From the NCBI RefSeq assembly GCF_006717045.1, contig NZ_VFPH01000002.1:1240001-1304000 (forward strand): a stretch of 64,000 bases of DNA. The letters are read 5' to 3'. This stretch comes from Pseudonocardia cypriaca (GTDB lineage Bacteria > Actinomycetota > Actinomycetes > Mycobacteriales > Pseudonocardiaceae). Made by a program: the position numbers and the translations under genes. Under the pieces are notes generated by a model, which ran no database searches, was not told the DNA's origin, and saw only the letters and a program-made list of their open reading frames with translations. Shown here piece after piece: positions 6,571 to 16,821 of this stretch (within the stretch, counting starts at the first letter, position 1; each line of letters begins with the position of its first letter).

Positions 6571-8958
6571 TCAGCGTTGGCGAGTGCTCGCAGTGTTACC
6601 CGCCTCGCTGACCGCCCGCCAGACCTTCTCCGGACTGACCGGCATGTCGAGGTGCGTGACCCCGAGGTGGGCGACCGCGTCGATCACGGCGTTCACGACC
6701 GCGGGTGACGACCCGATCGCCCCGGACTCGCCGATCCCCTTCACCCCCATCGGGTTGGTCGGCGACGGGGTGACCGTCTGGTCGAGGGTGAAGTTCGGCA
6801 GGTCCATCGCGGTCGGGAAGTGGTACTCGGCGAGCGTGCCGGTCTTCGGGTTGCCCGCCGCGTCGTAGAGGGCCTCCTCGTAGAGCGCCTGCGCCACCCC
6901 CTGGGCGATGCCGCCGTGCAGCTGGCCCTCGACGATCGCCGGGTTGACGATCGGGCCGCAGTCGTCCACCGCCACGTAGCGGCGGATCTCGACGCGTCCG
7001 GTCTGCGTGTCGACCTCGGCCGCGCAGATGTGGGTGCCGAACGGCCAGGTGAAGTTGGGCGGGTCGAAGTGGTGGTCGGCGGTGAGGTTCGGCTCCATCC
7101 CTTCGGGCAGGTTGTTCGCCAGCGACGCGGCGAGCGCAACCTCCTGGATGGTGATCCCGGGACCGGACGTGCCGGCCACCGAGAACCGGCCGCCGGTGAA
7201 CTCGAGGTCGTCCTCGGCCGCCTCGAGCAGGTGCGCAGCGATCGCGCGGGCCTTTTCGGCGACGCGGCCGGCCGCCACGTGCACGGCGACCCCGCCGACG
7301 GGGAGGCTGCGCGAGCCGTAGGTGTCGCGGCCGAAGGGGGCGATCGCCGTGTCGCCGTGCAGCACCTCGACGTCGTCGGGGTGCACGCCGAGTGCGTCGG
7401 CGGCGATCTGCGCCCACACCGTCTCGTGCCCCTGACCGTGCGGGGAGGTGCCGGTGACGACCTCGACCTTGCCCCCGACCGTCATCCGCACGGTCGCGGC
7501 CTCCCAGCCGCCGCTCTGCAGCCGCACCCCGGCTGCGACCTTGGACGGCGAGAGCCCGCCGCTCTCGGTGAAGTTGCCGATGCCGATGCCGAGCTGCACG
7601 ACGTCGCCCGCCTCGCGGCGCTCGCGCTGCTCGGCGCGCAGCCGCTCGTACTCGACGAGGTCCATCGCCTTGCGCATGGTGGTCTCGTAGTCGCCGGAGT
7701 CGTACATCACGCCGGACGGCACGGTGCGCGGCTCGGAGAACGGCGGGATGAGGTTGCGCAGCCGCACCTCGGCGGCATCCATCCCGAGCTCGCGGGCGAG
7801 GTCGTCCATGATCCGCTCGTGCGCGTAGGCGGCCTCGGAGCGGCCCGCGCCGCGGTAGGCATCGGTGGGCGTGAGGTTGGTGAACACGCCCTTGCACTCG
7901 AAGGAGTAGGCGCCGAAGTCGTAGAGGCCGCAGTAGGTGAACGCCCCGAAGACGGCGATGCCGGGGGTGAGCAGCTGCAGGTAGGCACCCATGTCCGCGA
8001 GCAGCTCGACCCGCATCCCGAGGATCTTGCCCTCGCGCGTGGCCGCGACCGCGATCTTCTGGATCTGGCCGCGCCCGTGGGTTGTGGCGACGTGGTTCTC
8101 CGAGCGCGTCTCGGTCCACTTCACCGGCTTGCGGAGACGCCGCGCCAACGCGAACGCGAGCGCCTCCTCGGCGTAGACGTTGAGCTTGGAGCCGAAGCCG
8201 CCGCCGACGTCCGGGGCGACGACGCGGATCTTGCTGTCGGAGACGCCGCAGATCAGGGCGAGCAGGTCGCGCACGAAGTGCGGCACCTGCGTGGAGGTGT
8301 AGACGGTGAACGCGCCGCCCACCGGCTCCGGGACGACCACGACCGCACGGGGCTCCATCGCCGAGGGCAGCACCCGCTGCTGCAGGTACCTCCCCTCGAC
8401 CACCACGTCGGCCTGCGCGAAGGCCCCCTCGACGTCGCCGACGGCCAGTGGCCAGGTGTAGCAGTGGTTGGTGCCCAGCTCCTCGTGCACGAGTGGGGAG
8501 CCGGGTTCGAGGGCCGCCTCGATGTCCACGACCGCCGGCAGCTCCTCGTAGTCGACCTCGACGAGCCCGAGCGCCTCGTGGGCCGTGCGCGGGTCGGTCG
8601 CCAGCACGACGGCGACGCCGTCGCCGACGTGGTTGACCTCGCCCCGCGCCAGCGGCGGGTGGTCGGGGATCTTGATGTCCTCCGTGACCGGCCACCCGCA
8701 CGGCAGGCCGATCGCGAACTCGCCGGCCAGGTCCTCGCCGGTGAGGACGGCCACGACGCCGGGCAGCGCGCGGGCGGCGCCCGCGTCGACACCCCGGATC
8801 CGGGCGTGCGCGAGCGGGCTCCGGACGACCGCCATGTGGAGCGTGCCGGCCGGTGCGATGTCGTCGGTCCAGGTGGCCCGGCCGGTGATCAGTGCGGCGT
8901 CCTCGCGGCGGGGCACGCTCCGGCCGACGAAGGTCGGGGTCTCGGCGGTCTGCGTCAT
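6571..8958 (-). CDS. Molybdenum hydroxylase large subunit (xanthine dehydrogenase/CoxL family)
   Basis: A 795-residue molybdopterin-binding subunit of the xanthine dehydrogenase/aldehyde oxidase/CO dehydrogenase family. It has the N-terminal a/b-hammerhead (RSVPRREDAALITGRATWTDD), VGGGFGSKLNVYAEE near 250, the active-site loop AYRGAGR at 367-373, TGTSPHGQGHETVWAQIA near 475, and the catalytic glutamate E744 in GIGESGAIGSSP. AYRGAGR is the form II type, not the AYRCSFR loop of true CO dehydrogenase. The ATG at 8958 is chosen for its GAGGAGG site eight bases upstream; an upstream ATG at 9006 lacks one. No small [2Fe-2S] or FAD subunit gene is present in this window. It probably hydroxylates an N-heterocycle or aldehyde; substrate unknown. 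Confidence 0.92.
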   Translation of the reverse strand: MTQTAETPTFVGRSVPRREDAALITGRATWTDDIAPAGTLHMAVVRSPLAHARIRGVDAGAARALPGVVAVLTGEDLAGEFAIGLPCGWPVTEDIKIPDHPPLARGEVNHVGDGVAVVLATDPRTAHEALGLVEVDYEELPAVVDIEAALEPGSPLVHEELGTNHCYTWPLAVGDVEGAFAQADVVVEGRYLQQRVLPSAMEPRAVVVVPEPVGGAFTVYTSTQVPHFVRDLLALICGVSDSKIRVVAPDVGGGFGSKLNVYAEEALAFALARRLRKPVKWTETRSENHVATTHGRGQIQKIAVAATREGKILGMRVELLADMGAYLQLLTPGIAVFGAFTYCGLYDFGAYSFECKGVFTNLTPTDAYRGAGRSEAAYAHERIMDDLARELGMDAAEVRLRNLIPPFSEPRTVPSGVMYDSGDYETTMRKAMDLVEYERLRAEQRERREAGDVVQLGIGIGNFTESGGLSPSKVAAGVRLQSGGWEAATVRMTVGGKVEVVTGTSPHGQGHETVWAQIAADALGVHPDDVEVLHGDTAIAPFGRDTYGSRSLPVGGVAVHVAAGRVAEKARAIAAHLLEAAEDDLEFTGGRFSVAGTSGPGITIQEVALAASLANNLPEGMEPNLTADHHFDPPNFTWPFGTHICAAEVDTQTGRVEIRRYVAVDDCGPIVNPAIVEGQLHGGIAQGVAQALYEEALYDAAGNPKTGTLAEYHFPTAMDLPNFTLDQTVTPSPTNPMGVKGIGESGAIGSSPAVVNAVIDAVAHLGVTHLDMPVSPEKVWRAVSEAGNTASTRQR

Positions 8959-9075
8959 CTGGCGCGCCTCCTCGCTCGACGGACCTCCCAGGGTGTTCTG
9001 GATCACGTGCCGCGGGAAGGGGCGACCGCATGATTCACCCGGGCGCCGCCGACCACTCGGCGAGTCCGGTGCCGG

Positions 9076-10206
9076 TCACACCGGCGTGCCGAACATCTGG
9101 GCGGCCATCCGCAGCGACCCCTCGACGACCTCGAACCCGCGGGGAAGCATGACCCGCTCGTACGCCGCGACCCCGTCGACGAGCGACGACCCGCCGGTCA
9201 GCTCCGCCGCGAGCGTCTGCGCGTCCCGCAGCGCGGTGTTCGCGCCCACCCCGCCGGTTGGCGGCATGGTGTGGATCGCGTCGCCGAGCAGTGTGACCGG
9301 GCCGGGCTCCCACGCCTCGACGCGCTCGCCCGCCCGGATCGTGATCGGGAAGAACGTGCCCCGGTCCGCGTGCCCGAACAGATCGCGGACCCGTGCGTGC
9401 CAGCCGGCCGTGGCGTCGACGGTCAACGCCCAGATCTCCTCCGGCGCCATCCGGAACAGCGCCTCGTCGGGCACGCCGAGGCGCTCGGGCCTGGCGGTGA
9501 GGACGGTCATGAGGTAGTCGGACGCGCCGTTGCCCGGCGGCGTGCGGAACCGGACCGGGGCGAAGCCCGCGCCGTACCCGGCGTCGTCGGCCACCCAGGA
9601 GAAGCCGCGGTCGAAGTCGGCGGGCACCAGCGGGTCGGTGGCCGGGGTGAGCGGCATCCGGCCGTACAGGCACCGGACCCCGAGGTCGCGCACGGCTGCG
9701 TGCGGGAGCAGTTGCCGGCGCACGGCCGACCCGACGCCGTCGGCGCCGACCAGCAGGTCGCCCTCGTCGCTGCCACCCCCGGCGAGGTCCACGCGCACGC
9801 GGCCGGACGGCAACACCTCGAAACCCGCAACCGTCCGCCCGAAGTGGACGGCGTCCGCGAGCCCGGAGAGCAGCCCCTGCCGGAACGTGAAGCGGTCGAC
9901 GCAGGTGATCTCGTCGCCGATCGGCGGGAAGGTCTGGGCCATCACCTGCTCCAGCTGGTCGGTGTAGCCGGCGACGAGGTCGCCGTTGACCCCGCTGGTG
10001 CGCTGCACCAGGTCGAGGACGTCCGGCGGGAGGCATGCGGCCAGGGCGGCGTTGCCGTCGCGGTCGATGTGGATGCGATAGCCCTGGTTGCGCAGCTGCG
10101 GCGACGGGTCCCGCTCGTACACCGCGACGTCCAGGCCGGCGCGGCGCAGCGCCTGCGCGAGCGCCAGGCCGCCGATGCCGCCCCCGCTGATGAGGATCCG
10201 AGTCAT
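9076..10206 (-). CDS. FAD-dependent monooxygenase (PHBH/UbiH-like)
   Basis: A 376-residue flavoprotein monooxygenase. The N-terminal Rossmann motif is ISGGGIGGLALAQALRRAG with VAVYERDP; the middle DG motif is GDLLVGADGVGSAVRRQL near 155; the C-terminal FAD motif is GPVTLLGDAIHTMPPTGGVGAN near 310. These enzymes use NAD(P)H and O2 to hydroxylate aromatic or other activated substrates. It lies 117 bases upstream of the molybdenum hydroxylase gene on the same strand and is divergent from the urease-like genes, so it could open the same pathway. An AT-rich inverted repeat lies just upstream of its start. The substrate cannot be named from sequence. Confidence 0.88.
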   Translation of the reverse strand: MTRILISGGGIGGLALAQALRRAGLDVAVYERDPSPQLRNQGYRIHIDRDGNAALAACLPPDVLDLVQRTSGVNGDLVAGYTDQLEQVMAQTFPPIGDEITCVDRFTFRQGLLSGLADAVHFGRTVAGFEVLPSGRVRVDLAGGGSDEGDLLVGADGVGSAVRRQLLPHAAVRDLGVRCLYGRMPLTPATDPLVPADFDRGFSWVADDAGYGAGFAPVRFRTPPGNGASDYLMTVLTARPERLGVPDEALFRMAPEEIWALTVDATAGWHARVRDLFGHADRGTFFPITIRAGERVEAWEPGPVTLLGDAIHTMPPTGGVGANTALRDAQTLAAELTGGSSLVDGVAAYERVMLPRGFEVVEGSLRMAAQMFGTPV

Positions 10207-10218
10207 GCGAGCAGATTA

Positions 10219-10238
10219 TCATTCAACTGTTTGATTGA
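10219..10238. promoter_or_regulatory. Near-perfect inverted repeat, candidate operator
   Basis: TCATTCAA-CTGT-TTGATTGA, eight-base arms with one mismatch, in an AT-rich patch unlike the surrounding DNA. It starts 13 bases upstream of the monooxygenase ATG. Size and symmetry fit a TetR- or MarR-type operator overlapping the monooxygenase promoter. No matching regulator gene is adjacent, so the binder is unknown. Confidence 0.4.
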
Positions 10239-10257
10239 GTCACTCGTTTACTCGGAT

Positions 10258-10271
10258 TGTGCATCTGCACA
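10258..10271. promoter_or_regulatory. Perfect inverted repeat, candidate operator
   Basis: TGTGCA-TC-TGCACA, a perfect six-base inverted repeat about 90 bases upstream of the urease-like operon and in the same divergent intergenic region as the previous site. It could regulate either direction. The binder is unknown; the PucR regulator of the neighbouring operon is one candidate. Confidence 0.35.
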
Positions 10272-10359
10272 GTTTGAGAGCCCGATCTCGTGGGGCATCC
10301 GGCTATCCCACCGACCGTCCGGCCTCCATGCTGTGCCGGATGCCGATCCCGGAGGGCCG

Positions 10360-10931
10360 ATGCACCTGACCCCTCGCGAACACGAGCGGCTGCTCCTCGC
10401 CGCGGGCGCCGACCTGGCCCGCCGCCGCCTCGCGCGCGGCGCCGTCCTCGGAGCGCCCGAGGCCGTTGCGCTGGTGTGCGACGAGATCTGCGAGCTCGCC
10501 TGGGACGGCCTGCCCTACGAGGAGGTCGTCGCACGGGCGCGCGAGGTGGTGAAGCCCGAGCAGCTCGTCGACGGCGTGCCGGCCGCGGTGCCCGCCCTGC
10601 AGGTGGAGGCACTGTTCCCGCACGGCTCGGTGCTGGTGCACGTCGACGCGCCATTCGGGCCGCCGCCCACCGACGGTCCCGGTGCGGTGCGCGTCGCCGC
10701 CGGGGACGTCGAGCTGGCGCCGGGCCGCGAGCGGGGCACCGCCGTGCTGCGCAACACCGGCCACCTGCCGATCTGGGTCTCGTCGCACGTCCCGCTAGAC
10801 CAGCTGAACCCGGCACTCGACGTGCAGGCGCCGAAAGGCCGCTACCGGCTCGACGTCCCGGCAGGCACGGCGCTGCGGCTGGACGCCGGGGCCGAACGCG
10901 AGGTGGCCGTCGTCCGGATCGGGGGTACGGC

Positions 10932-10935
<4 letters not shown>
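10360..10935 (+). CDS. Fused urease gamma-beta-like subunit
   Basis: A 191-residue protein joining a urease gamma domain (MHLTPREHERLLLAAGADLA, PEAVALVCDEICELAWDG, VPALQVEALFPHGSVLVHV; residues 1-100) to a beta domain (AAGDVELAPGRERGTAVLRN, LNPALD, GTALRLDAGAEREVAVV; residues about 108-188). Gamma-beta fusions are known in some bacterial ureases. The usual beta segment GSHYHFFE(V/A)N is altered here to SSHVPLDQLN, losing its His residues. The ATG at 10360 follows a GGAGGG site closely. The stop overlaps the urease-alpha-like gene by GTGA. It is presumably the structural partner of that protein. Confidence 0.87.
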
Positions 10936-12605
<1,670 letters not shown>

Positions 12606-12607
12606 CG

Positions 12608-14248
12608 ATGGAGATCGACCTGGTCGTACGCAACGCCGCCGTCGTCACGATGGACGACGCACGTCCCCGCGCGCACACGCTTGCCGTGCACAACGGCCGC
12701 GTGCTGGCGCTGGATGCCGAGGGGCTGCGCGGACGCACCGAGATCGACGGTCAGGGCGCCGCGCTCGTCCCCGGGTTCGGCGACGCGCACAACCACATGG
12801 CGTGGTTCGGCTCGTCGCTCGAAGAGGTCGACCTCTCCGGCCTGACCGACCTCGCCACGCTCTACGACCGGGTCGCCGAGCGCGCGGCGACCCTCGCGCC
12901 GGACGCGTTCGTGGTCGGCGCCGGCTACGACGACACCGCCATCGGCGGGCACCCGCACCGCCGTGAGCTGGACCGGGCCGCGGGCGGCCGCCCGGTGGTG
13001 CTCAAGCACCGGTCCGGGCACGTGACCACCGTGAACAGCCCGGTGCTCGACCGGATCGGCGTGCTCGACGGCACCGCGGTGGTGCCCGAGGGCGGCGTCG
13101 TGGTGCGCGACGACTCCGACGACCCCACCGGCACGCTCGAGGAGCAGGCACAGAACCTGGCGAGCGCGCTGCTCGTCCCGTACGCCACCGGCGATCTGGC
13201 CCGCGCGATCGGGAACGCGTCGGCCGTCTACGCCACCGAGGGGCTCACCCACGTCACCGAGTGCGGCATCGGCGGCGGCTGGGTCGGGCGCTCACCACGC
13301 GAGCTCGCCGCCTACCAGCAGGCCCGCGACGCCGGCGCGCTGACCGTGCGGGTGCAGCTCATGCCGGTGGCCGACGCACTCCACCCGGTCACGGGTCACG
13401 CGAACGATCCGGACGGCATCGGCCTCGACCTGGGCATCCGCACCGGCTTCGGTGACGACCGGTTGCGCATCGGGCCGATGAAGATCTTCACCGACGGCTC
13501 GCTGGTCGCCCGCACCGCCGCCATGCACGAGGTCTTCTGCGACCGCCACTCGCACGGCTACTTCCAGGACGACCCGGACCTGCTGCGCTCCCTGATCCTG
13601 CGTGCCCACGCCACCGGGTGGCGGATCGCCGCGCACGCGATCGGCGACCGCGCGATCGACCTCGCCCTCGACGCGTTCGCCGAGATGCAGCGCACCCGCC
13701 CGCGCCCGGACGCCCGCCCGCGCATCGAGCACGCGGCCGTCACCACGCCCGAGCAGATCGCGCGCATGGCCGAGCTGGGCGTCACGCCGGTGCCGCAGGC
13801 CAGGTTCCTGTACGAGATCGGCGACACCATGGCCGCCGCCGTCGGGCCGGACCGGGCAGCGGGGCTGTACCGGCACGCGAGCTTCCTGCGCGCCGGGCTG
13901 CGGGTGCCGGGCAGCTCCGACCGGCCGGTCGCGGCCGGTGCGCCACTGCTCGGCATGCAGTCGATGGTGCAGCGCCGCTCGTCGACCGGGGCCGTGATCG
14001 GCCCGGACGAGCGCGTCGACGCCGCGACCGCCCTGCGCGCCTACACGCTCGACGCCGCCTGGATCGCGGGCGAGGAGCACGAGCGCGGCAGCCTCACGCC
14101 CGGCAAGCTCGCCGACTTCGTGCTGCTCACCGACGACGTCACGGTCGTCGAACCGGACCGGATCGGCGACGTCGGTGTCATCGCGACGTTCGTCGGGGGG
14201 CAGTGCACCCACGGCGCCGAGAAGCTCGGCCTGGACCAGGAGGGATGA
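12608..14248 (+). CDS. Amidohydrolase family 3 (YtcJ-like)
   Basis: A 546-residue metal-dependent amidohydrolase of the YtcJ/N-substituted formamide deformylase group. Marks in order: LVVRNAAVVTMDDARP at the start, VPGFGDAHNHMAW (the HxH metal pair), IGPMKIFTDGSLVARTAAM (the K/D region), WRIAAHAIGDRAIDLALDAF, RIEHAAV, and PGSSDRPV near the end with LTPGKLADFVLL. It would hydrolyse a C-N bond of an amide, formamide or cyclic ureide. The ATG lies two bases after the urease-alpha-like stop, so it is part of the same operon. This adds another C-N hydrolase to the cluster; its substrate is open. Confidence 0.9.
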   Translation: MEIDLVVRNAAVVTMDDARPRAHTLAVHNGRVLALDAEGLRGRTEIDGQGAALVPGFGDAHNHMAWFGSSLEEVDLSGLTDLATLYDRVAERAATLAPDAFVVGAGYDDTAIGGHPHRRELDRAAGGRPVVLKHRSGHVTTVNSPVLDRIGVLDGTAVVPEGGVVVRDDSDDPTGTLEEQAQNLASALLVPYATGDLARAIGNASAVYATEGLTHVTECGIGGGWVGRSPRELAAYQQARDAGALTVRVQLMPVADALHPVTGHANDPDGIGLDLGIRTGFGDDRLRIGPMKIFTDGSLVARTAAMHEVFCDRHSHGYFQDDPDLLRSLILRAHATGWRIAAHAIGDRAIDLALDAFAEMQRTRPRPDARPRIEHAAVTTPEQIARMAELGVTPVPQARFLYEIGDTMAAAVGPDRAAGLYRHASFLRAGLRVPGSSDRPVAAGAPLLGMQSMVQRRSSTGAVIGPDERVDAATALRAYTLDAAWIAGEEHERGSLTPGKLADFVLLTDDVTVVEPDRIGDVGVIATFVGGQCTHGAEKLGLDQEG

Positions 14249-14249
14249 C

Positions 14250-15542
14250 ATGGCGGTCACCGTCACAGAGGCCGAGGCGCGCAAGGTCGCGTTCGGCGCG
14301 TTCGTGGGCACGGCGCTGGAGTGGTACGACTTCTTCCTCTTCGGCACCGCCGCGTCGCTGGTGTTCAACCGGCTCTACTTCGCGAGCGACGACGTGGTCG
14401 TGGCCACCGCGGGCGCGTTCGCGTCGTTCGCGGTCGGCTTCCTCGCGCGCCCGCTCGGCGCCGTGCTGTTCGGCCACCTCGGCGACCGCATCGGCCGCCG
14501 CAAGTGCCTGATCATCACGGTCGCCCTGATCGGGTTCGTCACCGGAGCGATCGGGCTCCTGCCCACCTACTTCTCCATCGGCGTCGCCGCACCGGTGCTG
14601 CTCACCCTGCTGCGGCTGCTGCAGGGGGTCGCGGTCGGCGGCGAGTGGGGCGGCGCGGTCACGCTCGCCGTCGAACACGCACCGAAGGAGCACCGCGGCC
14701 GCTACGCCGCGATGCCGCAGATCGGCTCCCCGATCGGCACGCTGCTGTCGTCCGGCGCGTTCTTGCTCGTCTCGCTGCTGCCGCCGGAGAGCTTCGACGC
14801 ATGGGGCTGGCGGCTGCCGTTCCTCGCCGCGTTCCCACTCCTGTACATCGCGCTGTGGATCCGGCGCCGGGTCGAGGAGTCCCCGCTCTTCGAGCAGCTG
14901 CTGAAGGAGGACGAGCTCGCCAGCTCCCCCGTCCCCGAGGTGTTCCGCCGGGCGTTCCCCCAGCTGCTGGTGGGTGCCGGGACGGCGTTCCTCGGCATCG
15001 GCGGCTTCTACCTCATCACCACGTTCGTGATCAGCTACGGCACCGCCAACCTCGGCATGCCGCGCTCGCTGCTCCTCACGGCCACGCTCGTCGCGGCCGC
15101 CGTCGAGATCGCCGTGCTCATCGTCGGCGGGCGGATGGCGGAGCGGTACGGGCCTGGCCGGATCACGCTGATCGGCGGGATCGTCTCGGCGCTGGTCGCG
15201 TTCCCCACGTTCTGGATGATCGACACCACGAACCCCGCGCTCGTGATCATCGGGGTGACGCTGGCCGTCGCGTGCCTCTCGATCCCGTACGCGGTGTCCG
15301 GGGCGCTGCTCACGGACCTCTTCCCCGCCCGGCTGCGCTACAGCGGGGTGGCGCTCTCGGCCAACGTCGCGGGCATCGTGAGCGGGTTCGTCCCGCTGCT
15401 GGCCACCGCGCTGCTGACGGTCAGCGACGGGCAGTCGTGGTCGGCTGCGCTCCTGCTGGTGGTCATCGCGCTGATCACGGCAGGCTCCGGCGCCCTCGCC
15501 CCGCGCATCGCGCTCGGGCACGACGAGGTGGTGTCACGCTAG
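14250..15542 (+). CDS. MHS-family MFS transporter
   Basis: A 430-residue major facilitator with about twelve membrane segments. It belongs to the metabolite:H+ symporter group: FVGTALEWYDFFLFGTAA in TM1, RPLGAVLFGHLGDRIGRRK after TM2, and RLLQGVAVGGEWGGAVTLAV in TM4. MHS carriers take up small organic acids and related compounds with protons. The ATG at 14250 is one base after the amidohydrolase stop, with an AGGAGG site overlapping that stop. As last gene of the urease-like operon it is the likely importer of the operon's substrate or exporter of its product. Confidence 0.92.
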   Translation: MAVTVTEAEARKVAFGAFVGTALEWYDFFLFGTAASLVFNRLYFASDDVVVATAGAFASFAVGFLARPLGAVLFGHLGDRIGRRKCLIITVALIGFVTGAIGLLPTYFSIGVAAPVLLTLLRLLQGVAVGGEWGGAVTLAVEHAPKEHRGRYAAMPQIGSPIGTLLSSGAFLLVSLLPPESFDAWGWRLPFLAAFPLLYIALWIRRRVEESPLFEQLLKEDELASSPVPEVFRRAFPQLLVGAGTAFLGIGGFYLITTFVISYGTANLGMPRSLLLTATLVAAAVEIAVLIVGGRMAERYGPGRITLIGGIVSALVAFPTFWMIDTTNPALVIIGVTLAVACLSIPYAVSGALLTDLFPARLRYSGVALSANVAGIVSGFVPLLATALLTVSDGQSWSAALLLVVIALITAGSGALAPRIALGHDEVVSR

Positions 15543-16754
15543 GGCGCCGATGCGGCGCAGCGTGAGCGCCAGCCCGAGCCCGCCCGCGAACAGCGCGGTC
15601 ACGTAGGCCACGACGGCGGGCCAGCCGCCGAGGTCGTAGGCGACACCGCCCGCCGCGCCGCCGACGCTGCTGCCCAGGTAGTAGGCGAACAGGTAGAGCG
15701 AGGACGCGACGGCCGGGGAGCCCGCAGCCAGCATCGACGCGCGCCTGCCCACCCAGCTGCTGGCCACCGAGTGGGCGGCGAAGAACCCGACCGTCACGAC
15801 CAGCAGCCCGGCCAGGACGGCGGGCAGCGAGTCGGGCAGCGTCGCCCAGGCCCCGGCGACGGCCACGAGCACCGCCGCCCAGAGCACGCGGCGCCTGCCC
15901 CACCGGTCACCGAGGCGGCCCGCGCCGGTCGAGGCCCACGTGCCGGCGAGGTAGCCGAGGAAGACCAGCCCCACGAGCGCGGCCGGCAGCTCGAACGGCG
16001 GCGCGAGCAGCCGGAAGCCCAGGTAGTTGTAGACGGTGACGAACGCGCCCATGAGCAGGAACGCGATCCCGAACAGGCACCGCAGGCCGGGGTCGGCCAG
16101 CTGCGCGCGCAGCGGGCCGTCCAGCTCCCGCAGGCGCACGCGCGGCGGGGCCGGGGCGAGTGCGGGCGGCAGCAGCAGCCGGAACGCGAGCGTGCAGAGC
16201 AGCGACAGCCCGCCGATGACGGCCAGCGCAACGCGCCAGCCGGCCAGGTCCGCGACCGCGCCGGCGACGAGGCGTCCGGACAGGCCGCCGATCGTGTTGC
16301 CCGCGATCAGCAGCCCGACGGCGCCGCCGAGCCAGCGCGGGGCTACCTCGCGCGTCACGTGCGCCATCGCCAGCGCGGGCAGGGCGGCAAGCGCGACGCC
16401 CTGCAGCGCCCGGACCGCGACGAGCGCGCCGAACGTGGGCGCGAGCGGGGCGAGCACGCCCAGCACGGCGGACGCCGCGAGGGCCACCGTCATCACCCGC
16501 GCGCGGCCCCACGACTCGGCCACGGCGGAGAGCGGGACGATCGCGAGCGCGAGCGTTCCCGTGGTCGCCGAGAGCGCGAGGCTCGCCACCGACGACGAGA
16601 CGTCGAACTCGGCCGCGAGGGTCGGCAGGAGCGCCTGCACGCAGTAGACCAGCACGAACGTCGCCAGGCCCGCGCACCACATCGCGGCGCCGAGGCGCCG
16701 GTAGGCAGGCGTCCCGCGTTCGTGGCCGGTGCGCGGCAGGGCAATCGTTGTCAT
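15534..16754 (-). CDS. MFS transporter (YnfM/arabinose-efflux type)
   Basis: A 406-residue major facilitator with twelve likely membrane segments, beginning with a hydrophilic N-terminus and then AAMWCAGLATFVLVYCVQAL. The motif-A region is LSAVAESWGRARVM and the second-half repeat is GRLGDRWGRRRVLW. Its layout fits drug or metabolite exporters like YnfM. It is divergent from a LysR regulator 67 bases away, with an inverted repeat between them, so that regulator probably controls it. Its 3' end overlaps the MHS gene by nine bases in convergent orientation. Confidence 0.88.
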   Translation of the reverse strand: MTTIALPRTGHERGTPAYRRLGAAMWCAGLATFVLVYCVQALLPTLAAEFDVSSSVASLALSATTGTLALAIVPLSAVAESWGRARVMTVALAASAVLGVLAPLAPTFGALVAVRALQGVALAALPALAMAHVTREVAPRWLGGAVGLLIAGNTIGGLSGRLVAGAVADLAGWRVALAVIGGLSLLCTLAFRLLLPPALAPAPPRVRLRELDGPLRAQLADPGLRCLFGIAFLLMGAFVTVYNYLGFRLLAPPFELPAALVGLVFLGYLAGTWASTGAGRLGDRWGRRRVLWAAVLVAVAGAWATLPDSLPAVLAGLLVVTVGFFAAHSVASSWVGRRASMLAAGSPAVASSLYLFAYYLGSSVGGAAGGVAYDLGGWPAVVAYVTALFAGGLGLALTLRRIGALA

Positions 16755-16781
16755 CGCTCACCACCGTAGGAGCGGCCTTTC

Positions 16782-16798
16782 GATGCGTCCAATGCATC
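16782..16798. promoter_or_regulatory. LysR-type operator candidate
   Basis: GATGC-N7-GCATC, a perfect inverted repeat containing a T-N11-A-like core, placed between the divergent MFS (start 16754) and LysR (start 16822) genes. Position and form suit a LysR recognition site serving both promoters. Confidence 0.5.
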
Positions 16799-16821
16799 TT
16801 TGCTCGCCATACGATGAAGAA

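Noticed and set aside
6571..8958. Aerobic CO dehydrogenase CoxL
   Set aside because: The active-site loop is AYRGAGR, not the AYRCSFR of CO-oxidising enzymes, and coxS/coxM are missing.
10290..10931. N-terminal extension of the urease-alpha-like protein
   Set aside because: The frame is open upstream, but it crosses the gamma-beta gene; GTG 10932 in a GTGA overlap gives the normal UreC N-terminus.
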